A DNA stretch of 64,000 bases from Martelella sp. AD-3. Its GTDB lineage: Bacteria; Pseudomonadota; Alphaproteobacteria; Rhizobiales; Rhizobiaceae. The notes beneath the pieces are model-generated. The model had not been told where the DNA came from. It did no database searches and saw nothing but the letters and a program-made list of their open reading frames with translations. This document shows, in pieces, positions 1-8,794 of the stretch. The stretch covers positions 1,054,001 through 1,118,000 of the forward strand of contig NZ_CP014275.1 of NCBI RefSeq assembly GCF_001578105.1, written 5' to 3'. How positions within the stretch are numbered: position 1 is the stretch's first letter; each line of letters opens with the position of its first letter. A program made the position numbers and the translations under genes.

Positions 1-46
1 CGGGCGGTTTGCGGCCAGTGGCTAAAGCCAAGTCAAAGAGAGTGGA

Positions 47-601
47 ATGGTCCTGAGGATTTTCGGCAAGAACCGCGCCAACCGCATGATCGTGCAGCGC
101 CAATATGGCGTGATCACGGCAACGGCGCGGCAACCCTGTTTCTATACGGATTACGGTGTTCCGGATACGGTGATGGGCCGTTTCGAGATGCTGTCCGTGG
201 TGATGATCCTTTTCCTGCAGCGCACCTCGAAATCCTCGGACAGCGGCAAGCAGATGGCCCAGGAGGTCGTCGACGCCTTCTTCATGGATATCGACTATTC
301 GATTCGCGAGCTTGGCGTCGGCGACAATTCGGTTCCCAAGCGGATGAAAAAGCTGGCCGGCATGTTCTATGGTCGCCTGGAACGCTATGTGCGCTGTCTG
401 CAGCACCGCGATCTGGAACAGCTTGCAATCGCGCTTGCACAGAATATTCACGCGGCAGATGCCGATCACGCCGAGATGGCGGAGCTTGCCCGCTGGATGC
501 TGGAAAATGCCGATCACCTCGGCAGGATCGATGAAATTGTGGTGGAAACGGGGATGGTGAGCTTCCTCGTGCCCGAAAGCATGGAGACTGGACGTGCCTG
601 A
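47..601 (+). CDS. Ubiquinol-cytochrome c chaperone family protein
   Basis: 184 aa, related to the CBP3/UQCC1 family, which helps assembly of cytochrome b in the bc1 complex. The alpha-helical body contains the family-like run GRFEMLSVVMILFLQR near residues 45-60, followed by a stretch on one helix with many aromatic and basic residues. The ATG at 47 is preceded by a weak purine-rich GAGAGTGGA. The gene overlaps the following DUF177 gene by 8 bp, so the two are probably co-translated. This pairing before plsX is common in rhizobia. No membrane segment is obvious; a cytoplasmic role at the inner membrane is expected from the family. Confidence 0.85.
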   Translation: MVLRIFGKNRANRMIVQRQYGVITATARQPCFYTDYGVPDTVMGRFEMLSVVMILFLQRTSKSSDSGKQMAQEVVDAFFMDIDYSIRELGVGDNSVPKRMKKLAGMFYGRLERYVRCLQHRDLEQLAIALAQNIHAADADHAEMAELARWMLENADHLGRIDEIVVETGMVSFLVPESMETGRA

Positions 602-1178
602 CAGGAATGCGAACGAGAAGCCGCTGCCGTTCTCGCGCCCCTTTACGGTTGCGCGCGCGGCTGCGGTGCCGTTCGAAATGCGCCTTGAAGCGAAGGAAGA
701 CGAGCTTGAGCGGCTGGCCGGCTTTCTCGAAGTCGATGCCGTGACCGCGCTTGCGGCCGATCTCAGGATCACGCCTTTCCGGCGCGAGGGCGTGCGGGTG
801 AGGGGTGAGGTCAAGGCGCATATCGTGCAGTCCTGCGTGGTGACGCTGGAGCCGATCGAGTCGGATCTTGCCGAGCCGGTGGATGCGACCTATCTCCCCG
901 AGCAGTCCCGCCAGTTCAGGCGCAAGGTCAATGAGGAAGGCGAACTTCTGGTCGATCCCGAAGGGCCTGATGATCCGGAGCCTTTTTCCGGCAGCGAGAT
1001 CGATATCGCCGCTGTCGTCATCGAAGCGATCGGCCTTGCCATCGATCCCTATCCGCGCAAGCCCGATGCGGAACTGCCGCCCGAAATCAGCGATGAAGCG
1101 GATGAGACGACGGCTGCGGACCAGAAGGGCTCGCCCTTCGCCGCGCTGAAGGACTGGAAGGGCGGAGGAGCGCGATAG
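594..1178 (+). CDS. DUF177 (YceD-like) domain protein
   Basis: 194 aa starting at GTG 594, inside the end of the upstream chaperone gene. The region around residues 65-135 has the DUF177 pattern: a basic beta-rich segment ending in VKAHIVQSCVVTLEPIES, then an acidic part with PEPFSGSEIDIAAVVIEAIGLAIDPYPRKP. In other bacteria YceD lies next to rpmF and plsX and is linked to 23S rRNA accumulation; here it sits just before plsX without rpmF. The family's exact biochemical role is not settled. Confidence 0.85.
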   Translation: MPDRNANEKPLPFSRPFTVARAAAVPFEMRLEAKEDELERLAGFLEVDAVTALAADLRITPFRREGVRVRGEVKAHIVQSCVVTLEPIESDLAEPVDATYLPEQSRQFRRKVNEEGELLVDPEGPDDPEPFSGSEIDIAAVVIEAIGLAIDPYPRKPDAELPPEISDEADETTAADQKGSPFAALKDWKGGGAR

Positions 1179-1319
1179 AAAAGGGCGGACGAGCCGGTCC
1201 GGCTCTGGCTGCGGCGCTGCCGGGCCGGACTTTCCGGCAATTCGCATGTTAATTGCTGTTTTTGCCTCGCGGCAGTTGTCTCCCGCAGCAAAAACGGTAT
1301 TTTGGCCCGGCTTCTCCGG

Positions 1320-2393
1320 ATGCGTGCAAACAGGGATCCCGAACGTTTGATTAGAATTTCCATTGATGCCATGGGGGGAGATGTCGGACCGGAGGTCGCC
1401 GTTGCCGGCGCGGCCGAGGCCCTGACGCGCCATCCCGACATCAGCTACATTCTCTACGGCCAGCAATCCGCCATCGAACCGCTGCTTGCGTCCTATCCCA
1501 AACTCAAGGAACAGGCGCGCATTGTCGATTGCGAGGTTGCGGTCGGCATGGACGAGAAGCCAAGCCAGGCCTTGCGGCGCGGCCGCAACGTCTCCAGCAT
1601 GTGGCGAGCGATCGAGGCGGTGAAGGAGAACGAATCCGACGCGGCCGTCTCGGCGGGCAATACCGGCGCGCTGATGGCCATGGCGATGTTCTGTCTGAAG
1701 ACCATGCCCGATATCGACCGCCCCGCGATCGCCGGCATATGGCCGACGCTGAAAGGCGAAAGCATCGTTCTCGACATTGGCGCGACGATCGGCGCGGACG
1801 CCAAGCAACTCCTCGATTTCGCCCTGATGGGCGGGGCGATGGCGCGCGCGCTGTTCGAGCTCAAGAAACCGACCGTCGGCCTCCTCAATGTCGGCGTCGA
1901 GGAGGTGAAGGGCGTCGAGCAGGTCAAGGAAGCCGGGAAGCTTCTCCGCGAGGCCGACATCGACAATCTCGACTATGCCGGATTTGTCGAGGGCGACGAT
2001 CTCGGCCGGGGCACGGTGGACGTCTTCGTCGTCGAGGGCTTTACCGGCAATATCGCGCTGAAGACGGCCGAGGGCACGGCCCGCCAGATCGCTGAATACC
2101 TGCGTTCGGCAATGTCGCGGACCCTGATGTCGCGCATCGGCTATCTGCTTGCCCGCGGCGCGTTCCGCATGCTGCGCGAGAAGCTTGATCCGCGCAAGGT
2201 CAATGGCGGGGTCTTTCTCGGCCTGAATGGCATCGTCATCAAAAGTCACGGCAGCACCGATGCCGAGGGCTATGCCTCGGCAATCGAGGTTGCCTATGAC
2301 ATGGTGCATAACGGTCTGCAGGCCAAGATCCAGCATGATCTGAGCGAGTACCATGCGCGTAATGAATCACCCATGGGGCCGGAAGCGGCCTGA
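1320..2393 (+). CDS. plsX: Phosphate acyltransferase PlsX
   Basis: About 357 aa. PlsX turns acyl-ACP and phosphate into acyl-phosphate, the donor for PlsY in phospholipid synthesis; it is a peripheral membrane enzyme. The N-terminus has the hallmark [16 protein letters not shown] and the body has [17 protein letters not shown] and [15 protein letters not shown], all typical of the family, at normal length. The start is uncertain: ATG 1320 is used here, but rhizobial PlsX proteins usually begin MIRISID, which would correspond to TTG 1347 with AGGGA about 10 nt upstream. fabH follows after 57 bp, a conserved lipid-synthesis pair. Confidence 0.95.
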   Translation: MRANRDPERLIRISIDAMGGDVGPEVAVAGAAEALTRHPDISYILYGQQSAIEPLLASYPKLKEQARIVDCEVAVGMDEKPSQALRRGRNVSSMWRAIEAVKENESDAAVSAGNTGALMAMAMFCLKTMPDIDRPAIAGIWPTLKGESIVLDIGATIGADAKQLLDFALMGGAMARALFELKKPTVGLLNVGVEEVKGVEQVKEAGKLLREADIDNLDYAGFVEGDDLGRGTVDVFVVEGFTGNIALKTAEGTARQIAEYLRSAMSRTLMSRIGYLLARGAFRMLREKLDPRKVNGGVFLGLNGIVIKSHGSTDAEGYASAIEVAYDMVHNGLQAKIQHDLSEYHARNESPMGPEAA

Positions 2394-2450
2394 AGCGGCA
2401 GTGCGTCATCGGCCCTCCGGCCATGGAGCCTGCCAACAAGGAATAACAGT

Positions 2451-3419
2451 ATGATCCGTTCTGTCGTTTGTGGTTTCGGTTCGGCGCTGCCGGAGCGCGT
2501 GGTGACCAATGACGAACTGCGGCAGCTTGTGGACACCTCCGACAGCTGGATCCAGCAGCGCACCGGCATTCGCCAGCGCTATATCGCCGGTCCCGACGAG
2601 ACCACGGCATCGCTCGGCGAAAAGGCCGCGCGCGCGGCGCTGGACAATGCGGGGCTCACGCCGGCCGATATCGACCTGATCGTGGTGGCGACCTCGACGC
2701 CGGACAACACCTTTCCGGCAACGGCGGTGAACATCCAGAACCGGCTCGGGATGGAGCACGGCTTTGCCTTCGACATGCAGGCGGTCTGTTCCGGCTTCGT
2801 CTATGCGCTGACGACGGCCGACAATTTCATCCGCGCCGGAAGGGCGCGCCGGGTTCTGGTGATCGGCGCGGAGACGTTTTCGCGGCTTCTCGACTGGACC
2901 GACCGGACGACCTGCGTGCTGTTCGGCGATGGCGCCGGCGCGCTTGTGCTGGAGGCACAGGAGGAGGGCGACGCCGGGAACCGCGGTATCATTGCCGCCA
3001 GCCTGCGCTCGGACGGTTCCCATTGCAAAAAGCTCTATGTCGACGGCGGGGTGTCCACCACCGGCGATATCGGCCACCTGCGCATGGAGGGCCGCGAGGT
3101 CTTCAAGCATGCCGTCGGCATGATCACCGATGTGATCGAGGCGGCTTTCGCGGAAGCCGAGATCGACATCGACGAGCTCGACTGGCTGGTGCCGCACCAG
3201 GCGAACCGCAGGATCATCGAGGGTTCAGCCAAGAAGCTCGGCATCCCGATGGACAAGGTGGTGGTGACCGTGGACCGGCATGCCAACACCTCGGCGGCCT
3301 CCATCCCGCTGGCGCTCGCAACGGCGGCGGGCGACGGCCGGATCCGGCGCGGCGACATGGTGATGCTGGAGGCGATGGGCGGCGGATTTACCTGGGGTGC
3401 GGTGCTTTTGCGCTGGTAA
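2451..3419 (+). CDS. fabH: 3-oxoacyl-ACP synthase III (FabH)
   Basis: 322 aa, the normal length. FabH condenses acetyl-CoA with malonyl-ACP to begin fatty-acid synthesis. The catalytic triad motifs are visible: Cys in [12 protein letters not shown] (around residue 112), His in [11 protein letters not shown] (around 249) and Asn in [13 protein letters not shown] (around 279). A purine-rich AAGGAATAA lies just before the ATG. It follows plsX and precedes ihfA by about 100 bp, the usual rhizobial order. Confidence 0.96.
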   Translation: MIRSVVCGFGSALPERVVTNDELRQLVDTSDSWIQQRTGIRQRYIAGPDETTASLGEKAARAALDNAGLTPADIDLIVVATSTPDNTFPATAVNIQNRLGMEHGFAFDMQAVCSGFVYALTTADNFIRAGRARRVLVIGAETFSRLLDWTDRTTCVLFGDGAGALVLEAQEEGDAGNRGIIAASLRSDGSHCKKLYVDGGVSTTGDIGHLRMEGREVFKHAVGMITDVIEAAFAEAEIDIDELDWLVPHQANRRIIEGSAKKLGIPMDKVVVTVDRHANTSAASIPLALATAAGDGRIRRGDMVMLEAMGGGFTWGAVLLRW

Positions 3420-3523
3420 TGCGCTTCCGGCAACGAAATCAGTCCTTTCACACGCTTGACCGCTTTGCCCCGCGGCAATAGTGTCATGTTCAAGGGGATT
3501 TTGACAGAATTTGGGATGCGGCG

Positions 3524-3868
3524 ATGCCTGGCAAAACTGTGACGCGTGCGGATCTGGCCGAGTCGGTGTTCCGCAAGGTGGGACTTTCCCGCACGGAATC
3601 GGCCGAGCTGGTCGAGACCGTTATCGATGAGATCTGCGATGCGATCGTCAAGGGGGAGACGGTGAAGCTCTCCTCCTTCGCCACCTTTCAGGTGCGCGAC
3701 AAGAACGAGCGCATCGGCCGGAACCCGAAGACCGGCGAGGAAGTGCCGATCTCGCCGCGCCGGGTCATGACCTTCAAGGCCTCCAACGTGCTGAAGCAGA
3801 AGATTCTCAAAGCCCATCTCAACCGCAAGCACAAGGCGGAAAAGGCTGCGCAGAAGTCGGCCTCCTGA
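3524..3868 (+). CDS. ihfA: Integration host factor subunit alpha
   Basis: 114 aa DNA-bending protein that pairs with IHF beta. The sequence shows the HU/IHF fold from about residue 5: [20 protein letters not shown], then the beta-arm region [20 protein letters not shown] with the Pro-containing arm tip. The C-terminal tail ([17 protein letters not shown]) is lysine-rich. The arm sequence with [10 protein letters not shown] and the position after fabH fit IHF alpha rather than HU. Confidence 0.93.
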   Translation: MPGKTVTRADLAESVFRKVGLSRTESAELVETVIDEICDAIVKGETVKLSSFATFQVRDKNERIGRNPKTGEEVPISPRRVMTFKASNVLKQKILKAHLNRKHKAEKAAQKSAS

Positions 3869-3971
3869 GGCGCCTGCCGGAACGGTTTTCGCCCGGCTTG
3901 CCTTGCCGGCCTTATCGCGCTGAAATGCAGGTCTGATTCGATCATTGTGGCAGGCGAGGACGGCTGAACCC

Positions 3972-4496
3972 ATGGACAAGTCTCCCGAGGCATTTCGCAC
4001 CATTTCCGAAGTGGCGGAAGAACTGGAGCTGCCGCAGCACGTGCTGCGCTTCTGGGAGACGCGTTTCACCCAGGTCAAGCCGATGAAGCGGGGCGGCGGC
4101 AGGCGCTACTATCGCCCCGAGGACATCGAGCTTCTGAAGGGGATCCGCCATCTCCTTTATGATCACGGCTACACCATCAAGGGCGTCCAGAAGCTGCTGA
4201 AGAGCAACGGCAACCGTTTCGTCACCGCGATCGGCAGCGGCGATGCCGAGCTTGTCGAGGCGCTGGCCGTCCCTCCCGAGGCCCGGCAGCACGAGGACCA
4301 GCCTTCGATTTTCGATGATGACCAGGTGGTGGGCCGTCCAAAGAAGGCGGGCGGGACCGGTTTCTTCCGCCGCAAGAAGGACGAGGAGGGGGCCATCGAC
4401 CCCGCTTCCGGCCTCGCGCGTTCGGATGACGCGCTGCTGCAGGAAGTGCTCTACGACCTGCTGGAATGCAAGCGTCTGCTCGATCAGGTGCGCTGA
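3972..4496 (+). CDS. MerR family transcriptional regulator
   Basis: 174 aa from ATG 3972; an in-frame ATG at 3945 exists but the family begins near [18 protein letters not shown]. The winged-helix MerR DNA-binding domain covers residues about 8-75, with [22 protein letters not shown] and a basic wing [18 protein letters not shown]. The C-terminal half is acidic and low in complexity with no metal-binding cysteine loop, so it is not a classical metal sensor. This MerR gene follows ihfA in many rhizobia. Its regulon is not known from the sequence. Confidence 0.9.
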   Translation: MDKSPEAFRTISEVAEELELPQHVLRFWETRFTQVKPMKRGGGRRYYRPEDIELLKGIRHLLYDHGYTIKGVQKLLKSNGNRFVTAIGSGDAELVEALAVPPEARQHEDQPSIFDDDQVVGRPKKAGGTGFFRRKKDEEGAIDPASGLARSDDALLQEVLYDLLECKRLLDQVR

Positions 4497-4500
4497 CCGC

Positions 4501-4519
4501 CTTCCTCCTCTGGAGGAAG
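4501..4519. other. Hairpin downstream of merR
   Basis: Perfect 8-bp stem CTTCCTCC / GGAGGAAG around a 3-nt loop, four bases after the merR stop. There is no T-tract, so it is at most a weak terminator or mRNA-end stabiliser. The remaining bases to about 4779 contain no gene that I can support. Confidence 0.4.
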
Positions 4520-4779
4520 CGGCCGCCGCGGCAGGGGCTTCGGCGCCCGCGGCAAACCTCTGCCCCGACTTTGACCGTCTTCAAATTCCTGTCTTCACGT
4601 CTGCGTTATAGTGTCCGCAGGGCGGGGAAGTGCGACTCCCGTATTGCCAAAACCGTTCCGTTCTGCTTCCACTTATGGTGGCAATTTCGTATCGTCTCAA
4701 TATGGGCCGGTTTTCGGGGTGGGTTTGCGGAGCGCGACGGCAGTCCCCGGCGCGGTGCGCCATGACATGGAGAATGATG

Positions 4780-7329
4780 ATGGCGGAGAATGCGGTGGCC
4801 AACGACCTGGAGAGCATGCCGGTCGAGGCGGTTCTTGAGAAGCTCGGCGTCGACCCAGGAAAGGGGCTGAGCGCGGCGGAGGCGCAAAAGCGGCTGGCGC
4901 AATACGGCCCCAACGCGCTGCCGGAGGAAAAGACAAATCTTTTCAAGAAGATTGCCGGCCACTTCGTCGGTCCGATCGCCTTCATGATCGAGGCCGCGGC
5001 GCTGGTTTCCCTGATCCTCGGCGACTGGGGCGATTTCTTCATCATCTTCGGCCTTCTGGTCTTCAATGCCGGGCTCGAATTCTACCAGGACAGCAAGGCG
5101 ACGAGCGCTTTGGCGGCGCTGAAGAATTCGCTCGCCCCGCAGGCAACGGCGCTGCGCGACGGCAAGTTCGCCGTCATCGACGCTGCGACGCTCGTGCCGG
5201 GCGACATCATCAAGATCAGGCTCGGCGGCATCGTGCCCGCCGATGTCCGTCTGGTCTCCGGCGACTATGCCTCGATCGACCAGGCGGCGCTGACGGGCGA
5301 GTCGCTTCCGGTCAACAAGACGGTCGGCGACACGGCCTATTCGGGCAGTGTGGTGAAGCAGGGGGAGATGGCGGCCGTCGTCACCGGAACGGGGTCGGAA
5401 ACCTTCTTCGGCCGCACGGCAAAGCTTGTGGCCGGGGCCGGCGCCGTCAGCCAGGCGCAGAAGGCGATGTTCCAGATCGGCAACTTTCTCATCGTCGTGG
5501 CGGTCGTGCTGGCGATGATCATGGTCGCCGTCCAGGTCTATGTCGACATCGTCAAGACCGACAACTGGGGTCTCGCCGATGCGCTCGGCATCCTGCAATT
5601 CGTGCTGGTGCTGCTGGTGGCCTCGATTCCGGTGGCGATGCCGGCTGTGTTCTCCATCACCATGGCGCTCGGCGCGCTGGCGCTGTCGAAGGAGAAGGCC
5701 ATCGTCTCGCGCCTGTCCTCCATCGACGAGATGGCCGGCGCCGACATCCTGTGCTCCGACAAGACCGGCACGCTGACGAAGAATATCCTGACGCTCGGCG
5801 ATCCGATCCCCGTCGGCGGAGCCACGCCTGAGGACATCGTGCTGGCCGGCGCGCTTGCCTCGCGCGCCGAAGACGGCGACGCGATCGACGGCGCGGTGAT
5901 CGGCGCGCTTGCCGACAAGGCCGTGCTCGAGCGATACACCATCAGCAAGTTCACGCCGTTCGACCCGGTGTCGAAACGCACGGAAGCGGCGGTCAGCGGT
6001 GCGGACGGCAAGGCGTTCCTGACATCGAAGGGCGCGCCGCATGCGATCGTTCTCCTGGCCAATGCGGACAAGGCGGTGGCGGATGAAGTCGACGCCCATG
6101 TCGCCGAACTTGGCGCCAAGGGGTACCGCGCGCTCGCCGTGGCCCGATCCGATGACGGCGGCGAGACCTGGACGCTGCTCGGCATACTGCCGATGTTCGA
6201 TCCGCCGCGCGATGATTCGAAGCAGACGATCGAGAATGTCCGCGCCAAGGGCGTCTCCGTGAAGATGATCACCGGCGATGACACCGCGATCGCCAAGGAG
6301 ACGGCGCGCCAGCTCGGTCTCGGCACAAATATCCTGCCGGCGGCGGAGGTGTTTCCGAAGGATATGGACCCCGACAACGTGCCCGGCCCGATAGCCGACC
6401 GGATCCTGACGGCGGACGGCTTTGCCCGGGTGTTTCCCGAGCACAAATACGCGATCGTCAAGACCTTCCAGAAGAACGGCCATCTGGTGGCCATGACCGG
6501 CGACGGCGTCAATGACGCGCCGGCGCTGAAACAGGCCGATTGCGGCATCGCCGTTTCCGGCGCGACGGATGCGGCGCGCGGCGCTGCGGCGCTGATCCTG
6601 ACGGCGCCCGGCCTTTCCGTGATCCAGAATGCCATCGACGAGGCGCGGCGCATCTTCGGACGGATCACCAGCTACACGATCTATCGCGTGGCGCTGACCA
6701 TGGACATCATGTTCCTGGTGGTGCTCTCGACCATCTTTCTCGGTTTCCAGCCGCTGACGCCGATCATGATCGTGCTCATGTCGCTTCTCGACGATATCCC
6801 GATCATGACGGTGGCCTATGACAATACCAGCGTTTCCGAACAGCCGATCCGGTGGCGCATGCCGCATCTTCTGTCGGTCTCGGCGGTTCTCGGCTTTGCC
6901 TCGATCGTCCAGTCCTTCGGCCTGTTGCTGATGGGCATGGAGGTTCTCTCCGAGCCGGGACGCTGGGCGGGGCTGGGGCTGACCGACCAGTCCCATCTGC
7001 AGTCGATGATGTTCCTGCAACTGGTTGCCGGCGGCCATCTTCTGATGCTGGTCAGCCGCAAGGAGAACTGGTTCCTGAAAAAGCCCTATCCGGCCCGGCC
7101 GCTGCTTATCGCCATTTTCGCCACCCAACTGGTGGCCGTCCTGATGTGCGGTTTCGGCATTATCGTGCCCGAGATTCCGTGGAAACTGATCGGTCTCGTC
7201 TGGGTCTACCTGATTGTCTGGCTGTTCATCATCGGGCTGGTCAGGATCGGCATCGACCACGTTCTTGAAAACCGCAGCGCCCGGCGGGCCATGTCCATCG
7301 ACGTGGTCAACGAACGGCTGTTCCGCTAG
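4780..7329 (+). CDS. P3A-type plasma-membrane H+-ATPase
   Basis: About 849 aa from ATG 4780, chosen because GGAGA (4769-4773) lies 6 nt upstream; in-frame ATGs at 4762, 4774 and 4777 are alternatives. The family exports protons using ATP. Visible marks are the N-terminal cation ATPase domain (EAVLEKLGVDPGKGLSAAEA), the actuator motif TGESLPVNK, the phosphorylation motif CSDKTGTLT with Asp327, and the hinge GDGVNDAPALKQADCGIAV. There are about ten membrane segments. The long C-terminal autoinhibitory tail of plant and fungal pumps is absent. Such pumps are patchily distributed in bacteria, so gain by transfer is plausible. Confidence 0.9.
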   Translation: MAENAVANDLESMPVEAVLEKLGVDPGKGLSAAEAQKRLAQYGPNALPEEKTNLFKKIAGHFVGPIAFMIEAAALVSLILGDWGDFFIIFGLLVFNAGLEFYQDSKATSALAALKNSLAPQATALRDGKFAVIDAATLVPGDIIKIRLGGIVPADVRLVSGDYASIDQAALTGESLPVNKTVGDTAYSGSVVKQGEMAAVVTGTGSETFFGRTAKLVAGAGAVSQAQKAMFQIGNFLIVVAVVLAMIMVAVQVYVDIVKTDNWGLADALGILQFVLVLLVASIPVAMPAVFSITMALGALALSKEKAIVSRLSSIDEMAGADILCSDKTGTLTKNILTLGDPIPVGGATPEDIVLAGALASRAEDGDAIDGAVIGALADKAVLERYTISKFTPFDPVSKRTEAAVSGADGKAFLTSKGAPHAIVLLANADKAVADEVDAHVAELGAKGYRALAVARSDDGGETWTLLGILPMFDPPRDDSKQTIENVRAKGVSVKMITGDDTAIAKETARQLGLGTNILPAAEVFPKDMDPDNVPGPIADRILTADGFARVFPEHKYAIVKTFQKNGHLVAMTGDGVNDAPALKQADCGIAVSGATDAARGAAALILTAPGLSVIQNAIDEARRIFGRITSYTIYRVALTMDIMFLVVLSTIFLGFQPLTPIMIVLMSLLDDIPIMTVAYDNTSVSEQPIRWRMPHLLSVSAVLGFASIVQSFGLLLMGMEVLSEPGRWAGLGLTDQSHLQSMMFLQLVAGGHLLMLVSRKENWFLKKPYPARPLLIAIFATQLVAVLMCGFGIIVPEIPWKLIGLVWVYLIVWLFIIGLVRIGIDHVLENRSARRAMSIDVVNERLFR

Positions 7330-7332
7330 CGG

Positions 7333-7375
7333 ATCGATCCGAAAATCGATTTCGGTTTTCGGATCGATGCGTTAG
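7333..7375. repeat. Palindromic repeat, partial copy of the 11464/12473 family
   Basis: A perfect 13-bp stem ATCGATCCGAAAA (7333-7345) / TTTTCGGATCGAT (7356-7368) with a 10-nt loop lies directly after the H+-ATPase stop. Bases 7344-7375 match 12442-12473 at 28 of 32 positions, so this is a partial member of the same interspersed repeat family. It may also act as a transcript-end hairpin before ppk2. Confidence 0.75.
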
Positions 7376-7402
7376 TCTTTGTCAACAACAGGAGGCTTGC
7401 CG

Positions 7403-8236
7403 ATGGATTTTCGCGAGAAACTGAGGATCGAGCCCGGAAGCACGGTCCGGCTTGCCGATATCGACCCGTCCTTTCACGGCAATATCAAGGACAAGGAAGA
7501 GGGCAAGGCCGCGCTTGACGCGGTGCTCGACGAGATCACGCCGCTGCAGGAAAAGCTCTATGCGGAGAAGAAGCACGCGCTTCTCGTCGTGCTGCAGGGC
7601 ATCGACGCCGCCGGCAAGGACGGCGTGTGCTGGCATGTGATCCGGGCAATGAACCCGCAGGGCACCTATGTCGCGAGCTTCAAGCAGCCGACCGAAACGG
7701 AAAAGGCCCACGACTTTCTCTGGCGCGTGCACCAGCGCACGCCGGCGCTCGGCCAGGTCGCCGTCTTCAACCGTTCCCATTACGAGGACGTTTTGGTCGC
7801 CCGCGTCCACAATCTCGTGCCCGAAAGCGTCTGGTCCAAGCGCTACCGGCAAATCAACCATTTCGAGGAGTTTCTCTCCGAAAACGGCGTCAGCATCGTC
7901 AAGTTCTTCCTCTATATATCCAAGGATGAACAGCTCGACCGGTTCGAGAAGCGCCTGGAGGACAAGGAGCGTCAGTGGAAGATTTCCGGCTCGGACTATT
8001 CCGAGCGGGAACGCTGGGATGACTACATCGCGGCCTATGAGGACATGCTGTCGAAGTGCTCGACCGAACATGCGCCCTGGTATGTGCTGCCGGCCAACCG
8101 GAAATGGTTCCGCAACCTGGCGGCAGCTGAGATCATCCACAAGACCCTTGTCGACATGAGGATCGAAACGCCGCAGCCGACGGTCGACCTCGATGAGATC
8201 TATCGCAAATATCACCATGCGGTGCGCAGCGGCTAA
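7403..8236 (+). CDS. Polyphosphate kinase 2 family protein
   Basis: 277 aa. PPK2 enzymes phosphorylate nucleotides with polyphosphate, or the reverse. Walker A GIDAAGKDG is at residues 66-74 and the Walker B/lid region reads FNRSHYEDVLVARVH; this FNRSHYED form, rather than FDRSWYNR, points to class III, whose members can act on both AMP and ADP. ATG 7403 is supported by GGAGG at 7391-7395. The gene follows the H+-ATPase with only the palindromic repeat between them. Confidence 0.9.
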   Translation: MDFREKLRIEPGSTVRLADIDPSFHGNIKDKEEGKAALDAVLDEITPLQEKLYAEKKHALLVVLQGIDAAGKDGVCWHVIRAMNPQGTYVASFKQPTETEKAHDFLWRVHQRTPALGQVAVFNRSHYEDVLVARVHNLVPESVWSKRYRQINHFEEFLSENGVSIVKFFLYISKDEQLDRFEKRLEDKERQWKISGSDYSERERWDDYIAAYEDMLSKCSTEHAPWYVLPANRKWFRNLAAAEIIHKTLVDMRIETPQPTVDLDEIYRKYHHAVRSG

Positions 8237-8322
8237 AGCCGGTATCCTGATGATTACGCTGAAAGGTTGTGCTGCGGTGCGATAACGCTCCTTGCAAGTA
8301 AGTTATTATCTGTCATAATGCC

Positions 8323-8386
8323 CCAAGAGACAATGGGTGATGGTGCTGCAGTCTTATATTGCACTGCATCATTATGCCTCTCTTGG
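8323..8386. other. Structured, AT-richer intergenic segment
   Basis: Within the 238-bp gap between ppk2 and the zinc-ribbon gene, CCAAGAGA (8323-8330) pairs with TCTCTTGG (8379-8386), and inside it GATGGTGC can pair imperfectly with GCACTGCATC. The segment has lower GC than its surroundings. No coding frame is convincing. It could be a leader structure or a decayed repeat. Confidence 0.35.
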
Positions 8387-8474
8387 TTGTGCGAAGTGTA
8401 GACTGCCTGACAATGGTCCGCGCGCGGGCCGCGATCGACTCGACATCGACGCCTTTCAGGAGGGCGCGAAAGAC

Positions 8475-8645
8475 ATGCGGGTTTTCTACTGCCAATATTG
8501 CGACCATCATCTGCGCTTCGGGCCTGCCGTTTGCTCCGCCTGCAGCATGCCGACGCCGGTTGCCAATCGAACCCGCTTCTGGGTCAAGCTCATGGCGGCC
8601 GTCATCCTTGCCGCGATCGCGGCCTTCTTTCTGGCGGTGTTCTGA
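8475..8645 (+). CDS. Small zinc-ribbon, single-membrane-segment protein
   Basis: 56 aa starting MRVFYCQYCDHHLRFGPAVC. Two CxxC knuckles (Cys6/Cys9 and Cys20/Cys23) form a likely zinc ribbon, followed by a basic linker and a C-terminal hydrophobic helix KLMAAVILAAIAAFFLAVF. AGGAGG lies about 11 nt before the ATG. The frame is open further upstream to 8337, but that part has no family-like content. The architecture suggests a tail-anchored protein with a cytoplasmic zinc ribbon. I do not recognise a specific family. Confidence 0.65.
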   Translation: MRVFYCQYCDHHLRFGPAVCSACSMPTPVANRTRFWVKLMAAVILAAIAAFFLAVF

Positions 8646-8794
8646 GAACAATTCCTTCAATCGCGAATAAAAACGTTCACGCTTGCTGACTTGCGCGCGT
8701 GATTTCGGCTAAGTTGAACATCTTCAAGGGTTTGGGTAATGGAACCCGGCCGACGAAGAGCCACGGCTTCGTCGCGCCAAGCGTTTGGGAAAGG

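Noticed and set aside
1..46. Possible gene fragment at the window start
   Set aside because: Too short to assign; it most likely is the promoter and ribosome-site region of the first gene.
282..2354. 690-aa open frame on the minus strand opposite DUF177 and plsX
   Set aside because: A high-GC shadow: it has no family features and lies opposite genes with clear motifs. The same applies to the long antisense frames at 4606-7260, 8657-11323, 13861-15177, 20079-22010, 28808-31756, 44783-46765, 60098-61618 and 62200-63810.
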